This document shows positions 16,691 through 24,045 of a DNA stretch of 37,366 bases, one piece after another (the first letter of the stretch is position 1; every line of letters begins with the position of its first letter). Origin of the DNA: GCA-002784865 sp035646815 (GTDB lineage: Bacteria > Patescibacteriota > Microgenomatia > Levybacterales > UBA12049); assembly GCA_035646815.1 (NCBI GenBank), contig DASRON010000012.1, positions 1 through 37,366 on the forward strand, in the 5' to 3' direction. The position numbers and the translations under genes are program-made. The notes beneath the pieces are model-generated. The model searched no databases, was not told where the DNA came from, and saw nothing but the letters and a program-made list of their open reading frames with translations.

Positions 16691-16719
16691 TTGGAGATAC
16701 AGGATCTAAGTGATACAAT
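16691..16719 (+). promoter_or_regulatory. Promoter of the M16 peptidase-ndk unit
   Basis: -35 TTGGAG (16691-16696), 17-bp spacer, -10 TACAAT (16714-16719); ATG 9 nt after the -10. The rest of the 134-bp spacer after argS shows nothing. Confidence 0.6.
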
Positions 16720-16728
16720 AAATATCTT

Positions 16729-18000
16729 ATGAAATTTGAGAAGAAAATATTATCAAATGGACTTAGAGTGATTGCTATTCCCATGCCTTCACTTGAGAGT
16801 GCAACAGCTTTGGTTATGGTTGGAGCAGGCAGTAGATATGAAACAAAGAAGAATAACGGTATTTCTCACTTCTTAGAGCATATGGCTTTTAAAGGAACTA
16901 CAAAAAGGCCTCAAGCAATGGATATTATGAATATTATTGATGGAATTGGTGGAGAGTTTAATGCTTTTACCAGTAAGGAAGTGACTGGGTATTACATAAA
17001 ATCAGCATCAAACCATATAGAATTATGTCTTGATGTTCTATCTGATATATTGCGAAATTCAAAATTTGATTCAGATGAGATTGAGAAGGAGCGAGGAGTA
17101 ATTTTACAAGAAATAAGTATGTATGAAGATACTCCAATGCGTAAAATTAGTGATATTTATGAAACACTTGTTTTTGGAGATAATCCTTTAGGATGGGAGA
17201 TTGCAGGGGAAAAAGAAGTAATAAAATCTGTGAAAAGACAGGATTTTTTAAATTACATGGCTAAGCTTTATAGTGCTGATAATATGACAGTGGTTATTGC
17301 CGGAGGGGTATCTGCGGATAAGGCTTTTTCACTTGCTGAAAAATATTTTGATGATATGAATGTGTTTAATACATTTAAATATACTAATGTAGTAGATAAA
17401 CAAGAAAAACCACGCGTATTTATAAAGCATAAGAAAACTGAACAAGCACATATTGCTATTGGTTTTAAAACAACTTCACTTTTTACGCCTGACAGATATC
17501 CGTTGGCAGTTTTATCAACAATTTTAGGAGGAGGAGCAAGTAGTAGGCTTTTTCATGAGATTAGAGAAAAAAGAGGTCTTGCATATTTTGTTAGAACCAG
17601 CTCAGAGCATTATCAAGACAATGGAACATTAGTTTCTTTTGCAGGGCTTGATCCTCTAAAAATAGATGAGGCAATTAGTGTACTAGTCTCAGAATATGCA
17701 AAAATAAAAGATAAAGGTGTTAAAAACAAAGAAGAGCTTAAAAAAGCTAAAGAATTTTTAAAAGGACACTTAGTTTTAGAGCTTGAAGATAGTCGTTCTG
17801 TTGCAGGGTTTTACGGTCAGCAAGAACTCTTAGAAGACAAAGTTAAAAATCCAGATGATATGCTTGAGAAAATAGATAGCGTTACAGAAGAGAGAATTCA
17901 AGAAGTTGCAAAAAAATACTTTGTAAAAGATGGCTTAAACCTTGCAGTAATTGGAGATTTTGACAGTAGACAAAGATTTGAAAAGTTGCTAAAGTTATAA
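16729..18000 (+). CDS. M16 family zinc peptidase (pitrilysin / processing-peptidase type)
   Basis: 423 aa. The inverted zinc motif HxxEH is present as H47-FLE-H51, followed by the usual GGEFNAFTSKEVTGYY and ERGVILQEISMYEDTP, which supply the third ligand region. The second, inactive half begins at IKHKKTEQAHIAIGFKTTS and has the substrate-binding LGGGASSRLFHEIREKRGLAYFVR typical of YmxG/PqqL-like members. The length matches single-chain bacterial M16B proteases, which act as dimers on unfolded peptides. No signal peptide is seen, so it is probably cytoplasmic. ndk follows 17 bp downstream and is probably co-transcribed. The peptide substrate cannot be told from sequence. Confidence 0.92.
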   Translation: MKFEKKILSNGLRVIAIPMPSLESATALVMVGAGSRYETKKNNGISHFLEHMAFKGTTKRPQAMDIMNIIDGIGGEFNAFTSKEVTGYYIKSASNHIELCLDVLSDILRNSKFDSDEIEKERGVILQEISMYEDTPMRKISDIYETLVFGDNPLGWEIAGEKEVIKSVKRQDFLNYMAKLYSADNMTVVIAGGVSADKAFSLAEKYFDDMNVFNTFKYTNVVDKQEKPRVFIKHKKTEQAHIAIGFKTTSLFTPDRYPLAVLSTILGGGASSRLFHEIREKRGLAYFVRTSSEHYQDNGTLVSFAGLDPLKIDEAISVLVSEYAKIKDKGVKNKEELKKAKEFLKGHLVLELEDSRSVAGFYGQQELLEDKVKNPDDMLEKIDSVTEERIQEVAKKYFVKDGLNLAVIGDFDSRQRFEKLLKL

Positions 18001-18017
18001 CTAATAAGGGTATTTAT

Positions 18018-18479
18018 ATGGAAAGATCAACAATAATTGTTAAACCAGATGGAGTTCAAAGAGGACTAATCGGAGAAATAATTCATCGATTTGAGAGAAA
18101 AGGGCTAAAGCTAGTCGGTCTTAAGATGATGGCCTTAGATGATGTGCTCTTAGATCAGTGGTATGCACATCATAAAGACAAACCCTTTTTTCCAGGACTT
18201 AAAGCCTATATGCAATCTTATCCGGTAATTGCTATGTGTTGGGAAGGGAATGAGGCAGTATCTACTATTCGTAAATTAGTTGGAATAACTAAAGCAAGAG
18301 ATGCAGAAGCAGGAACCGTAAGAGGAGATTTTGCCATGAGTCAGCAATACAACTTAATTCATGCTTCAGAAAACTCAGAAATTGCTGAAAAAGAAGTAAA
18401 ATTGCTATTTAACAGCCACGAGCTTTTTGAATGGAAAAAAACAGATCTTGACCACGTATATCTTCCAGAAGAAAAATAA
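18018..18479 (+). CDS. ndk: Nucleoside diphosphate kinase
   Basis: 153 aa. It transfers the gamma phosphate of NTPs to NDPs through a phospho-histidine. The fold-starting ERSTIIVKPDGVQRGLIGEI is canonical. AGTVRGDFAM precedes the active-site His at residue 115 in NLIHASENSEIAEKEV. The family usually reads N-x-I/V-H-G-S-D here, so HASEN carries Gly-to-Ala and Asp-to-Glu changes near the active site but keeps the His and Ser. An AAGGG ribosome site lies about 9 nt before the ATG, consistent with a second gene in an operon after the M16 peptidase. The slightly long C-terminus is common in AT-rich bacteria. Confidence 0.95.
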   Translation: MERSTIIVKPDGVQRGLIGEIIHRFERKGLKLVGLKMMALDDVLLDQWYAHHKDKPFFPGLKAYMQSYPVIAMCWEGNEAVSTIRKLVGITKARDAEAGTVRGDFAMSQQYNLIHASENSEIAEKEVKLLFNSHELFEWKKTDLDHVYLPEEK

Positions 18480-18491
18480 TATTTTTCCTAA

Positions 18492-18701
18492 TTATTCTTC
18501 CTCAGATAATGGCATTCTAGTTTTAGAAGTTGCATTTATGATATCTTCTTTTCTAGCTGCTTCCTCTTACCCAAAAACATTTCCCAGTACTTTCTCATTC
18601 CAGGAGATACAACGGGACCTGTTTCAAGAGGTTTTTTCGACCAAGTTTAAAGGAGAAGGTAGTTTTGGTTGTCCAATAGCTTTTTCTGCTATAGAACCCA
18701 T
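18492..18701 (-). pseudogene. Small gene of unknown function split by two single-base frameshifts
   Basis: From ATG 18701 the frame reads MGSIAEKAIGQPKLPSPLNL and V-E-K, then meets TGA (18624-18626). Losing one A from the A6 run just before (about 18631-18636) restores a protein-like continuation: PLETGPVVSPGMRKYWEMF and LGK. A second one-base shift near 18565-18570 leads back to the first frame with EEAARKEDIINATSKTRMP and LSEEE, stopping at TAA 18492-18494. The joined product would be about 69 aa. The low-entropy composition of the other frames and the good continuity suggest a real gene that has decayed, or that depends on slippage at the A run. The opposite-strand frame here looks like an antisense shadow. 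Family unknown. Confidence 0.5.
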
Positions 18702-18744
18702 AATTTAGTATAGCAACACTTATAAAGTACTTGTCAGATACTAG

Positions 18745-19191
18745 CTATGACTTTTGCCTTTCTACTTTTTTGACATGCCTTACCATGTTAATTGCAAAAA
18801 GATAAATTAAAAATGAAATTATTTCAGAGCCAATACAATATTGACAAATAGCTCTTAAAACTATAATTTGAAGCAAGAACAAAAAGAGTGAGACTAAAAA
18901 TCCAAGATATGCTGTTAAAGAAAATAATTGAACCCATGTTTTGTGCGGATGAGTAATAATTAAAATTGCAAAAAAACTTAGCGCTAAATAAAATAAAGCG
19001 CCAAAAAGGGCAATTGGAATACCCCCAATAGTGGAGAGCGCACTCGTGGTGACTATGTCACAACCTTTCAAAATAGAACAATTGGGTAATGCATCTCTGT
19101 AATGGACAATGGTTAGATATGAAGCATCAATAAAGCCTAAGAAGCTTAGGACAAGAGCAGGAATTAAGTGTCTATTTTTTACTAAGTGCAT
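18745..19191 (-). CDS. Vitamin K epoxide reductase (VKOR) family membrane protein
   Basis: 148 aa from ATG 19191, which has an AGAGG site upstream; the frame extends further to 19245 inside the dsbA-like gene. Four or five membrane helices (IPALVLSFLGFIDASYLTI, IPIALFGALFYLALSFFAIL, LFSLTAYLGFLVSLFLFLL, and an end helix SFLIYLFAINMV). The loop cysteines (NCSILKGCDIVTTS) and the CxxC (ICQYCIGSEII) are the active-site Cys of VKOR, with the Ser of 'tSalStigGIP' present. VKOR re-oxidises DsbA-type proteins using quinone. Its overlap of 20 bp with the thioredoxin-like gene upstream strongly supports a working DsbA-VKOR pair for disulfide formation in exported proteins, several of which lie in this window. 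Confidence 0.92.
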   Translation of the reverse strand: MHLVKNRHLIPALVLSFLGFIDASYLTIVHYRDALPNCSILKGCDIVTTSALSTIGGIPIALFGALFYLALSFFAILIITHPHKTWVQLFSLTAYLGFLVSLFLFLLQIIVLRAICQYCIGSEIISFLIYLFAINMVRHVKKVERQKS

Positions 19192-19900
19192 TTTCAATTG
19201 CCTCTTTAAAAGAGTCGTATCCTTTTGAAATATCAACTTTTTCATTGTTTACAAAAAAGGTTGGCGTTGAGTTAATTCCTAAGCTTTGAGCTTCATTTGT
19301 TTGATCTTCAATTATTTGTTTTACCTCCTTAGAAGCTACGTCTTGATCATACTTTCTCATATCAAGGCCAATTTTCTCTGCGTAACTTTTAAAGATTGCT
19401 TGAGGATTTGTTTCGTTTTCCCAAACCTTTTGATTTTCATAAAGTAAGTCTTCCATTTCATAAAACTTACCTTGTCTAAAAGCAGCATAGCCTGTATAGG
19501 CTGCAGGTTTGGCATTTTGGTGTTGTGGAAGAGGAAAATTGCGATAAACAAAAAGAATTTTTTCTCCATAGGTTGCTAAAACTTGTTTAACTGCTGGATA
19601 GTTATCTGCACAAGCAGGGCATTGAAAATCAGCAAATTCGGTTAGAATAACCTTAGCACTGCTGCTCCCAATTGTTATATCGGTTTCTTTTGGAGAAGGA
19701 AGATTATTAAGAGTTGTGGTCTCTGAGATAGGCTTATCAGTTGCAGCAATTAATCCCCAAACTACAAGGCTAAAGACAATAATTGCTCCTGCCCAGATTC
19801 CAATCTTCTTAAGCATATTATTCTTTTTTTCCTTATTAACTTTTTCTTCCCATTCTTGTTTGCGTATTTCTCTTTTTTCTTTTTTAGTAACCTTTTCCAT
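19172..19900 (-). CDS. DsbA-like membrane-anchored thiol-disulfide oxidoreductase
   Basis: 242 aa. A charged N-terminal coil (residues 1-30) precedes a membrane helix at about 31-51 (IGIWAGAIIVFSLVVWGLIAA), so the catalytic domain faces outward. The thioredoxin-4/DsbA domain has DFQCPACADNYPAV, with the CPAC active site at about residue 94-97, the helical insert RNFPLPQHQNAKPAAYTGYAA, and the cis-Pro loop INSTPTFFVNNEKV. It introduces disulfides into exported proteins and is recycled by the VKOR protein encoded next. Start is ATG 19900, following an extended -10 by 7 nt. Confidence 0.92.
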   Translation of the reverse strand: MEKVTKKEKREIRKQEWEEKVNKEKKNNMLKKIGIWAGAIIVFSLVVWGLIAATDKPISETTTLNNLPSPKETDITIGSSSAKVILTEFADFQCPACADNYPAVKQVLATYGEKILFVYRNFPLPQHQNAKPAAYTGYAAFRQGKFYEMEDLLYENQKVWENETNPQAIFKSYAEKIGLDMRKYDQDVASKEVKQIIEDQTNEAQSLGINSTPTFFVNNEKVDISKGYDSFKEAIENALSKK

Positions 19901-19907
19901 AAAAAAT

Positions 19908-19916
19908 ATAATAGCA
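19908..19916 (-). promoter_or_regulatory. Extended -10 promoter of the DsbA-VKOR operon
   Basis: Minus strand TGC-TATTAT (19908-19916), 7 nt before the ATG at 19900. The -35 is poor (TCGATT at 17 bp). Confidence 0.45.
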
Positions 19917-19992
19917 CTTTTTAAAGATAAAATCGAGTGGACTAGTACTCTGTGTTGTCAAATTAGGTCTTTAATTTTTTAAAACTTCCAGT

Positions 19993-19998
19993 TATAAT
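19993..19998 (+). promoter_or_regulatory. -10 box of fhs
   Basis: TATAAT at 19993-19998, 8 nt before the fhs ATG. A weak -35 (TTTAAT, 19970-19975) lies at 17 bp. Confidence 0.5.
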
Positions 19999-20006
19999 TT
20001 GTTTCT

Positions 20007-21671
20007 ATGAAGTCTGATGTGCAAATAGCTCAAGATACAAAGCTAAAGCCAATTATAGATGTTGCCAGAGGTTTAAAAATACGAGAAGAAGAGCTTGATC
20101 TTTATGGTAAATACAAAGCAAAAGTTTCCCTTAGTGTTTTAGAAAAGCTAAAAGCTAAAAAAGATGGTAAATTAATTTTAGTTACTGCAATAAACCCAAC
20201 TCCTGCAGGAGAAGGAAAGACTACTATTAGCGTTGGTCTTGCCATGGGACTTAATAAGATTGGTAAAAAAGCAGTTGTAGCTTTAAGAGAACCTTCTTTG
20301 GGTCCTTGTTTTGGAGTAAAGGGTGGCGCTGCAGGAGGGGGATATGCCCAAATTGTGCCAATGGAGGATATAAACTTGCATTTCACAGGCGATATTCATG
20401 CGATAACTGCGGCACACAATCTTTTATCAGCTTTAATTGATAATCATCTTTTTCAAGGCAATAAGCTTAAGATTGATCCTAAGAAGATCTTTTGGAAAAG
20501 AGCACTTGATTTAAATGATAGAGCACTTAGAAATATTCAAGTTGGATTAGGTGGAAATGGAGTTAAAAGAGAAGATGGTTTTATGATTTCAGTAGCATCA
20601 GAAATTATGGCTATTCTGTGCCTTGCTAAAGACCTTATGGACTTAAAAAGTCGCTTAAGCGCTATAGTAGTAGCTTATGATACAAAAGGAGCTCTAGTGA
20701 CTGCAAATGACCTTAAAGCAACTGGTTCTTTAACAGTACTTTTAAAGGATGCATTAAAGCCTAATTTAGTACAGACTTTAGAAGGAACTCCTGCTTTTAT
20801 ACACGGTGGACCTTTTGCAAATATTGCTCATGGTTGTAATAGTTTAATTGCTACAAAAACAGCTTTAAAACTAGGTGATTATGTAGTAACTGAAGCAGGT
20901 TTTGGAGCAGATCTTGGAGCAGAAAAGTTTTTTGACATTAAATGCCGGTTTGGAAAATTAAAACCAGATGCAGTTGTTTTGGTTGCAACAATAAGAGCAC
21001 TTAAGTATCACGGGGGAGTTGATCTTAAAAATCTTACAAAAGAAAATCTTAAAGCTTTAAAAAAAGGTTTTGTAAATTTAAAAAAACATTTAGAAAACAT
21101 TAATAAATACGGTGTTTTAGTAGTGGTTGCTATAAATGAATTTCCAAGTGATACTAAAGCTGAAGTAGAGCTTTTAAAGTCTCTTTGTGATGAAATTGGG
21201 GTAAAAGCAGTTCTTACTCAAGTTTGGGCAAAGGGTGGAGAAGGTGGCAAAGAACTTGCAAAAGAAGTAATTAAGGTTGTTAACTTAAATCAAAGTAAAT
21301 TTAAAGTTCTATATAGCGATAAGCTTTCAATAGAAGAAAAGCTAAATAAAGTGGCAAAAGAAATTTATGGAGCAGATGGAGTCGAATTTAGTAGCGAGGC
21401 AAAAAATCAGCTCAAGGAAGTAAAGAAATTAGGTTTAGAAAAAGCATCGGTCTGTATTGCCAAGACTCAGTACTCACTTTCTGATAATCCAAAACTTTTA
21501 GGAAGGCCATCTAAGTTTAAGATAAAGGTGAAAGAGCTGAGGTTTTCTAGGGGTGCAGGATTCGTAGTTGCTTTAGCAGGGAATATTATGATTATGCCAG
21601 GTCTTCCTAAGATACCCGCAGCTAATTCTATTGATATAGATAGAGAAGGAAAGATAGTGGGATTATTTTGA
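20007..21671 (+). CDS. fhs: Formate-tetrahydrofolate ligase
   Basis: 554 aa, full length. It makes 10-formyl-THF from formate, THF and ATP, feeding purine synthesis and initiator-tRNA formylation. The nucleotide-binding loop TPAGEGKTT lies at 65-73. Family signatures follow: REPSLGPCFGVKGGAAGGG, HFTGDIHAITAAHNLL, GTPAFIHGGPFANIAHGCN, TEAGFGADLGAEKFFDIKC, and the canonical end MPGLPKIPAANSIDID. It ends with TGA, which shows that UGA is a real stop in this genome. The gene stands alone and its 3' end overlaps the convergent gene at 21663 by 9 bp. Confidence 0.97.
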   Translation: MKSDVQIAQDTKLKPIIDVARGLKIREEELDLYGKYKAKVSLSVLEKLKAKKDGKLILVTAINPTPAGEGKTTISVGLAMGLNKIGKKAVVALREPSLGPCFGVKGGAAGGGYAQIVPMEDINLHFTGDIHAITAAHNLLSALIDNHLFQGNKLKIDPKKIFWKRALDLNDRALRNIQVGLGGNGVKREDGFMISVASEIMAILCLAKDLMDLKSRLSAIVVAYDTKGALVTANDLKATGSLTVLLKDALKPNLVQTLEGTPAFIHGGPFANIAHGCNSLIATKTALKLGDYVVTEAGFGADLGAEKFFDIKCRFGKLKPDAVVLVATIRALKYHGGVDLKNLTKENLKALKKGFVNLKKHLENINKYGVLVVVAINEFPSDTKAEVELLKSLCDEIGVKAVLTQVWAKGGEGGKELAKEVIKVVNLNQSKFKVLYSDKLSIEEKLNKVAKEIYGADGVEFSSEAKNQLKEVKKLGLEKASVCIAKTQYSLSDNPKLLGRPSKFKIKVKELRFSRGAGFVVALAGNIMIMPGLPKIPAANSIDIDREGKIVGLF

Positions 21672-21890
21672 TTTAGTAGGTTTAATAGCAAAATTTCTCT
21701 CGGTTGTGCTATTGAGATGTGGTAATTCAAGTTGTCCTCTGAGAGCCTCTTGTTGTCTTGCTGATTGTTCTGCTAAATTCTCAGGAGTTAAAATTACTCT
21801 AGGGTTTTCGCCTGTTTTACGTTCGAATCCTAGCATTACGCGAGTTCGAAGATCCATTCCTTCGATTGGAGATTTTAATTCTTTAGTCAT
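21663..21890 (-). CDS. Small charged protein of unknown function
   Basis: 75 aa from ATG 21890. A longer version would start at TTG inside the -35 box and is excluded. The sequence begins MTKELKSPIEGMDLRTRVML and is helical and charged in the middle (PENLAEQSARQQEALRGQL), with no membrane or signal segment. No family recognised. A consensus promoter drives it, which argues that it is a true gene despite its size. It converges on fhs with a 9-bp overlap. Confidence 0.55.
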   Translation of the reverse strand: MTKELKSPIEGMDLRTRVMLGFERKTGENPRVILTPENLAEQSARQQEALRGQLELPHLNSTTERNFAIKPTKSK

Positions 21891-21903
21891 ATATATAGGA
21901 GTG

Positions 21904-21932
21904 ATATTATCAAGCCATAAGATGTTTGTCAA
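21904..21932 (-). promoter_or_regulatory. Consensus promoter of the 75-aa gene
   Basis: Minus strand: -35 TTGACA (21927-21932), 17-bp spacer, -10 TAATAT (21904-21909). ATG 21890 comes 13 nt after the -10. Confidence 0.7.
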
Positions 21933-21943
21933 ATTTTAAAATT

Positions 21944-22774
21944 TTATCTTTTTTGTAAATACAAGGGAACTTCAATAAGACTTCCTGCTTCTTTTCTTTT
22001 CTCTCTAGGTAAGATTACATTTCTTCTTAGATATCTTGATGTTTTTGAAATTCTATCTGAGGGGCCAATTACGACAAGCTGTTTATCATTTGCCTTTTTA
22101 GCTAAGTCATCAACTTCTCTCCATGAAAGGTGAGGAATATCTCCTCGTCTAGAAGAGAGTCTAACTGGCCAGAATAAAGAATCTGAAGACTGAGCTTCAG
22201 AACAATAATCAAGAAAAATATTCAAGGCTCTTCTTATTCCACGGTGCCCAATACCAATTGCCAAAATATCTTTCGTTTTTGTTTGTTCTGCGATAGTTTC
22301 AGCAATTAATAGATCAGCCTTTGCCGGATGATCGGGCATAATATCTGGATCAGGTGCTTCAGATAAGGGTTTTCTAAGCATTCTGTTAACTCCAGGGGTT
22401 TCTAGTAGCTTTTCAAAGTTATCAAACTTTTTTCTGCAAGTTTTGTCTTCTAAATCGCAAGCAATGGCAAGATCTACGGAAAATTCAACTGCTTTAAGTG
22501 CATCATTGATATATTCTTTTTTGGTTTCATCGGCATATATTTTTTCCTCGACAGACATTTTGATAAGTTCATAAGTTCTATAAAAAAGAGCAACTCTATC
22601 TTCATCAGTCTGTATTCTTTCTTCAATTTTATGAATCCCTGTTCTAACTGCCACAAGAACATCGGCTACAGTTCCTTGAAAGGTTTCTATTCGTATAAAT
22701 CCATTTTTATCTAAAGGAGTGACCTTCTCTAAAGGAGAAGCATATCTTGCCGCAGAAACTTTACGTTCAGGCAT
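21944..22774 (-). CDS. Conserved-looking protein of unknown function, possible Rossmann/PRTase-like end
   Basis: 276 aa, soluble. The N-terminal half (about 30-150) is helical (VADVLVAVRTGIHKIEERI, KEYINDALKAVEFSVDLAI). The C-terminal half alternates strands and helices: KTKDILAIGIGHRGIRRALN, LFWPVRLSSRRGDIPHLSW, then NDKQLVVIGPSDRISKTSRYL. That order (hydrophobic strand, G-R-rich turn, helix, then 'vvig.sd..skTsry') faintly resembles a phosphoribosyltransferase fold, but the acidic 'DD..TGxT' loop is replaced by GPSDRISKTS, so catalysis of that type is doubtful. No firm family. It has a consensus promoter and stands alone. Confidence 0.6.
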   Translation of the reverse strand: MPERKVSAARYASPLEKVTPLDKNGFIRIETFQGTVADVLVAVRTGIHKIEERIQTDEDRVALFYRTYELIKMSVEEKIYADETKKEYINDALKAVEFSVDLAIACDLEDKTCRKKFDNFEKLLETPGVNRMLRKPLSEAPDPDIMPDHPAKADLLIAETIAEQTKTKDILAIGIGHRGIRRALNIFLDYCSEAQSSDSLFWPVRLSSRRGDIPHLSWREVDDLAKKANDKQLVVIGPSDRISKTSRYLRRNVILPREKRKEAGSLIEVPLYLQKR

Positions 22775-22783
22775 AAGTAATTA

Positions 22784-22812
22784 AATATAACGCTATAGGA
22801 AATTAATGTCAA
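22784..22812 (-). promoter_or_regulatory. Consensus promoter of the 276-aa gene
   Basis: Minus strand: -35 TTGACA (22807-22812), 17-bp spacer, -10 TATATT (22784-22789), then 9 nt to the ATG. It overlaps the 3' end of the AlkD-like gene. Confidence 0.7.
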
Positions 22813-23519
22813 TTAATAAGACCTAATCTTTTTTTCACAGAATCTGATTTTAATTCTCTTAAAGCATCGCTTGCTATCCATTTTGCTGACTTTGAGTCAA
22901 TTCTTTTGATCTCATTTGCGCACTCTACTGCAAGATTATATAAATTTTTGTTTCTTGATTTGCCAATGTTTCTTAAAGCCCAATTAATTGCTTTTTTCAC
23001 AAAATTTCGCTTATCTTTTGCTTCTCTTTTTATGGCTCTTAAGAAAGGAATAAACTTATTATTTTTTGCATTTTTATTATGCACAGAAAGACCTGCCATT
23101 AGGGCAAAGCCTGCTCTTTTTTCAAACTCTTTTTCCCTTTTAGTCCATTCAGGTGCTTTTTCAAAAGCAAAGGGAGTTTTATCAAAAAGAGAGGTGCAAG
23201 CTTGGTCGCAAATATCCCAGGAATCAAAATCAGAAATCCAATCTTCCATTTGTTTTTCTGTCACTTCTTTTGGATCTTCTATAAAAACAGCAAGCATTCT
23301 TGCCTCATGAATACTGGTTTCCCAGAGTTTTAAAGCAAGCCCATGAAGTTCTTTTGAATTGTTAAGTTCTTTTTTGATAATCTTCGATATAGATCTTAAG
23401 TCGTAGATTGAAATTCCTAAGATTTTAGTATCTGGTCTAATTCCAAACCTTGCCATGCCGATAACGTTTTTGGGGTTTTTGAGTTTTTGAAGTCTTTTGA
23501 CAATATCTTCAGCAGTCAT
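22809..23519 (-). CDS. AlkD-like DNA alkylation repair protein (HEAT-repeat)
   Basis: 236 aa of paired helices. The start (AEDIVKRLQKLKNPKNVIGMARFGI) and the order of helices match the DNA-alkylation-repair (AlkD/AlkC) family, which removes bulky or charged N3/N7-alkylated bases. The catalytic cleft residues appear as SDFDSWDICDQAC (Trp and Asp of the W-D pair) and FVKKAINWALRNIGK (second Trp). YDLRSISKIIKKEL also fits the family ('v..lR.lAk.i'). It ends in TGA, another true UGA stop. Start ATG 23519 is 9 nt after a TATAAT box. Confidence 0.85.
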   Translation of the reverse strand: MTAEDIVKRLQKLKNPKNVIGMARFGIRPDTKILGISIYDLRSISKIIKKELNNSKELHGLALKLWETSIHEARMLAVFIEDPKEVTEKQMEDWISDFDSWDICDQACTSLFDKTPFAFEKAPEWTKREKEFEKRAGFALMAGLSVHNKNAKNNKFIPFLRAIKREAKDKRNFVKKAINWALRNIGKSRNKNLYNLAVECANEIKRIDSKSAKWIASDALRELKSDSVKKRLGLIN

Positions 23520-23528
23520 GTTAAGTGG

Positions 23529-23558
23529 ATTATATGTATTAAGAGAGGGAGTTGTAAA
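23529..23558 (-). promoter_or_regulatory. Promoter of the AlkD-like gene
   Basis: Minus strand: -35 TTTACA (23553-23558), 18-bp spacer, -10 TATAAT (23529-23534), 9 nt to ATG. Confidence 0.65.
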
Positions 23559-23559
23559 G

Positions 23560-23583
23560 AGATAAAATTACATAATTTTATCT
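23560..23583. repeat. AT-rich perfect inverted repeat just upstream of the AlkD-like promoter
   Basis: AGATAAAATTA / TAATTTTATCT, 11-bp arms with a 2-nt centre. It abuts the -35 of the AlkD-like gene and covers the stop codon of the broken small gene. It could be an operator or a weak terminator; no T-tract follows it on the minus strand. Confidence 0.45.
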
Positions 23584-23777
23584 TCTATAATGTAATCTTT
23601 TAGTAACAGTGCCAGATCGACCGCGATGATATATGATTACTTCGTTTTTCCCCTCAATAATTTCTTCTCTTGTTCCATCAGGATGGCGAACTTTTAAATA
23701 TGTTCTACTGGGAGTGCAGCTGCTATTGCTCGATCGGCAAGCCTATGTATAAGAAGTAAAGGATATTTTTCTTTCAT
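23578..23777 (-). pseudogene. Broken small gene, unknown function
   Basis: From ATG 23777 the frame reads MKEKYPLLLIHRLADRAIAA and stops soon after (VEHI-TAA). The next frame is open over the same region and reads SSNSSCTPSRTYLKVRHPDG, TREEIIEGKNEVIIYHRGRS, GTVTKRLHYRR to TAA at 23578-23580. The second part is clearly protein-like and has no start codon of its own. A one-base slip near 23715, or a lost start, is needed to make a 60-65 aa product. Family unknown: the 'yLkVRhPDGtReei.eG' pattern suggests a small beta protein. Confidence 0.4.
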
Positions 23778-23836
23778 TTATTATTTTTTCTTTTAGGCTA
23801 TATTGACGAGGATTATAAATTTAAAAATGTAAAGTA

Positions 23837-23908
23837 TCGAAGCAAAGGGAATTGAATCCTTTGCCTCATTGTCTCAAACGATTCGTGGTACCGATTCACT
23901 ACACCTCT
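23837..23908 (-). pseudogene. Decayed tRNA, probably from tRNA-Pro; anticodon reads UGA
   Basis: A 72-nt cloverleaf can be drawn on the minus strand: T8-A9, GG at the D-loop, anticodon loop TTTGAGA, 5-nt variable loop, T-loop TTCAATT, discriminator A. It has five mismatches (1-72 A/G, 13-22 A/C, 27-43 A/G, 30-40 C/A, 53-61 A/C). Most look like G-to-A changes in former G-C pairs. The loop TTTGAGA is one change from TTTGGGA of tRNA-Pro(UGG), and G72-A73 also fit bacterial tRNA-Pro. The short variable loop excludes tRNA-Ser, which the UGA anticodon would otherwise suggest. Probably not functional. Confidence 0.5.
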
Positions 23909-23952
23909 GAGTTTTTTATCCTAGCTTATTTATGTTAAAATACAAACAATCT

Positions 23953-24026
23953 GTCCCTATAGCTTAATTGGATAGAGCATCCCGGTCCTAACGGGAAGAT
24001 TCCCAGTTCGAGTCTGGGTAGGGACG
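23953..24026 (+). tRNA. tRNA-Arg (anticodon CCU)
   Basis: 74 nt with perfect stems: acceptor GTCCCTA/TAGGGAC, D-arm GCTT/GAGC, anticodon arm TCCCG/CGGGA with loop GTCCTAA (anticodon CCT, reads AGG), and T-arm CCCAG/CTGGG with TTCGAGT. Discriminator G. No CCA is encoded. Position 32 is G instead of the usual pyrimidine. The sortase gene follows 19 bp later. Confidence 0.95.
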
Positions 24027-24045
24027 CAATTATATTTTTACACAT

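Noticed and set aside
18427..18708. 93-aa plus-strand ORF after ndk
   Set aside because: It is antisense to the broken small gene at 18492-18701, whose joined translation looks far more protein-like, and it overlaps the end of ndk without its own start signals.
23837..23908. Functional tRNA-Ser(UGA)
   Set aside because: The variable loop is only 5 nt, whereas tRNA-Ser has a long one, and five stem pairs are mismatched.
24007..24036. Sortase promoter using the tRNA T-loop TTCGAG as -35
   Set aside because: The match to TTGACA is weak and co-transcription from the tRNA gene is just as likely.
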